From NCBI GenBank assembly GCA_029938985.1, contig JAOZTW010000312.1, positions 1 through 6,422 on the forward strand: DNA of 6,422 nucleotides, read 5' to 3'. A program made the translations under genes and the position numbers. Shown here piece after piece: positions 5,053 to 6,422 of the stretch (position 1 is its first letter; every line of letters begins with the position of its first letter). The stretch comes from Bacteroidales bacterium. GTDB lineage: Bacteria > Bacteroidota > Bacteroidia > Bacteroidales > JAOZQN01. The notes beneath the pieces are model-generated. The model saw only the letters and a list, made by a program, of their open reading frames with translations. It did not search any database and was not told where the DNA came from.

Positions 5053-6422
5053 TTAGTCATTTCCTTTTATTTTTTTCATTTCAGTGATTATTTTTAAAAG
5101 AAAATTATCATCTATTTTTATTTTATTTTCTAAGTCTCGTAAAAAGACTTGAAATTTACGTCTTCCTAATTCAATCCGTAATATTTCCATTGTTACAATA
5201 TTTTTTTGGACTGAATAATTCATATTTCTTACGTAATTATTATGAAACCACCAAGAATTTTGATTTTTTAAAGTATCTAATATTAAGTGAATTAATGTTT
5301 GAATTCTATAATTATTGATTCTAATTTTAAAAAAAATATCTTTTTTTATTCTCTCATAAAATTTCAATTCTTGTTTGTAATTATTTTTACTTTCCCAATT
5401 AGAATTACTTAAAATTTTATCCAGTAACCTATAAAAAATCAAGCCTTTTATGTCGGCTTCAATTTTTTGTTCATTTATTGTAAGTGGTGTTTTTTGTAAC
5501 CTCCTATCATGTTTTAGTGGTAATGTTATTTTATAAAGTTGACGGTTAAATATTTTTTGATTAATAATTGCCCAATTAAAATCACTTCGTCTATTATATC
5601 CTTGTTCTGGTGAATAATTAGGTGTTTTTAATAATTCTTGATTGAAAACTATTGTATTTCCACCACGATAGATTGATTTTTTCATTACCTTCCCAATTGT
5701 TTCAGGTTGGTAAGTCAGTTTTCTAAAAACAGATGCTCCATTTGATAATAATTCAGTTTCTGTTAGAAAATTAATAAAAGCCTCAAAATTTGTTAGTTCC
5801 TTCACTTTACAATAATAAGGATATTCAAGGTGTTGAAAATTTTTATTTGACAGGTCATAATAAAACTCTTCATGTTCGATACTGCTATTTTGCAACATAT
5901 TTAACTTAAACTTCTCCGTAGGGTTGCAATTTGTAAAATATGTCAAATTATAATAAAAATCAATAAGCTGTGTTCTTAATGTGCTTAAAAATGGCAATGG
6001 TGGGGCATCAGATATTTGTTCAAACATTGCATCAATTCCATTATTTGCATGTTCTGATATTATACTAAAATAGTTTGGTATAATCGTTTCATTTTGAGTA
6101 TCGTATTTGAATAAATGGTCGTCGTCTATTATCCATGAAATATTGTTATTGTTAAATATCGCTTTCCCTTTTTTATATATCTTTTTTTGCAAAAAAGTTC
6201 TATTTTCTGCAATTGAACGACCATTTGAAGTATTTGTTAATAATTCAATTTTTAATTTCTTTTTAGAAATAAAGTAATCTATTATTGGTCTTATTTCGTA
6301 TTCATTATCTGTGTTTTCTAAAATTATAAATCTGTAATCAATTAGTAACTTTCCATATTTATTATAAAGGTCAAAAAAAGATTTGAGTAGTTCAGTTAAA
6401 TTTTTTGCATTATCTGAAATTG
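5053..6422 (-). CDS. GT-A-fold glycosyltransferase-like protein, 5' end outside the window
   Basis: The reading frame is open from the stop at 5053 to the right edge, giving 455 visible residues with the start missing. A TTG at 6190-6192 could be misread as a start, but homologous-looking sequence continues upstream of it. Numbering from the first visible codon, the protein has RFIILENTDNE (30-40), NGRSIAENR (66-74) and ISWIIDDDHLF (94-104). Order and spacing match GT2-like enzymes, where an N-G...ARN helix precedes the strand ending in the DxD metal/nucleotide-sugar site (here Asp99-101). Downstream come PPLPFLSTLR (140-149), FYYDLS (186-191), RGGNTIVFN (252-260), NRRSDFNWAI (276-285) and LPLKHDRR (300-307). 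The GG loop, the acidic acceptor-side motif and the late His fit a GT-A transferase. The C-terminal 150 residues are helical, rich in Lys and Asn, and of unknown role. No membrane segment is seen. The donor and acceptor cannot be named. The family looks divergent and may be labelled hypothetical in databases. Confidence 0.62.
   Translation of the reverse strand, partial: ISDNAKNLTELLKSFFDLYNKYGKLLIDYRFIILENTDNEYEIRPIIDYFISKKKLKIELLTNTSNGRSIAENRTFLQKKIYKKGKAIFNNNNISWIIDDDHLFKYDTQNETIIPNYFSIISEHANNGIDAMFEQISDAPPLPFLSTLRTQLIDFYYNLTYFTNCNPTEKFKLNMLQNSSIEHEEFYYDLSNKNFQHLEYPYYCKVKELTNFEAFINFLTETELLSNGASVFRKLTYQPETIGKVMKKSIYRGGNTIVFNQELLKTPNYSPEQGYNRRSDFNWAIINQKIFNRQLYKITLPLKHDRRLQKTPLTINEQKIEADIKGLIFYRLLDKILSNSNWESKNNYKQELKFYERIKKDIFFKIRINNYRIQTLIHLILDTLKNQNSWWFHNNYVRNMNYSVQKNIVTMEILRIELGRRKFQVFLRDLENKIKIDDNFLLKIITEMKKIKGND

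Noticed and set aside
6190..6192. TTG as the start codon of the glycosyltransferase-like gene
   Set aside because: The same frame stays open to the window edge, and the upstream 76 codons hold the ENT..E and NGRSIAENR parts of the GT-A core. TTG here is an internal Leu codon.
1..6422. CRISPR arrays, tRNA or rRNA genes
   Set aside because: No regularly spaced repeats and no cloverleaf or rRNA-like stretches were seen; the genes leave almost no non-coding space.

Overview
The window is very AT-rich. Its proteins are dominated by Lys, Asn, Ile and Phe, and most start codons lack a clear Shine-Dalgarno sequence. This points to a low-GC member of the Bacteroidota (Flavobacteriia or Cytophaga-like). 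That assignment is an inference from composition and translation-start style; no marker gene is present.

Layout. All six protein genes lie on the minus strand and read right to left as one compact block. In transcription order they are: (1) a GT-A-fold glycosyltransferase-like protein, cut by the right edge of the window (5053-6422); (2) a beta-propeller protein resembling the TIGR03032/DUF4915 type (4024-4992); (3) an arylamine N-acetyltransferase (NAT)-like enzyme (3344-4027); (4) a peptidase-U32-like TIM-barrel protein with many cysteines (2281-3333); (5) a second, paralogous NAT-like enzyme (1598-2284); and (6) a glutamine-dependent asparagine-synthetase-like amidotransferase (103-1590). 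Both NAT starts overlap the preceding stop in an ATGA junction. The other gaps are 7, 10 and 60 bases, so genes 2-6 almost certainly share one transcript and gene 1 probably does too.

The left edge is different. Positions 1-50 look like the 3' end (end of domain V plus domain VI with a bulged branch-point A) of a group II intron on the plus strand. It is inserted about 50 bases beyond the stop codon of the last operon gene. The intron-encoded protein, if there is one, lies outside the window.

How the genes may work together. The set looks like a small biosynthetic or tailoring cassette rather than primary metabolism. It holds a sugar transferase, a propeller protein of unknown role, two thiol (Cys-His-Asp) acyl-transfer enzymes, a probable iron-sulfur U32 enzyme (characterised relatives perform O2-independent hydroxylation) and an ATP- and glutamine-dependent amide-forming enzyme. 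The alternation NAT / U32 / NAT / AsnB is the most unusual feature. The product could be a modified glycan, a peptide or another small molecule. No precursor peptide, carrier protein, transporter or regulator is visible inside the window, so the product class cannot be decided from this sequence.
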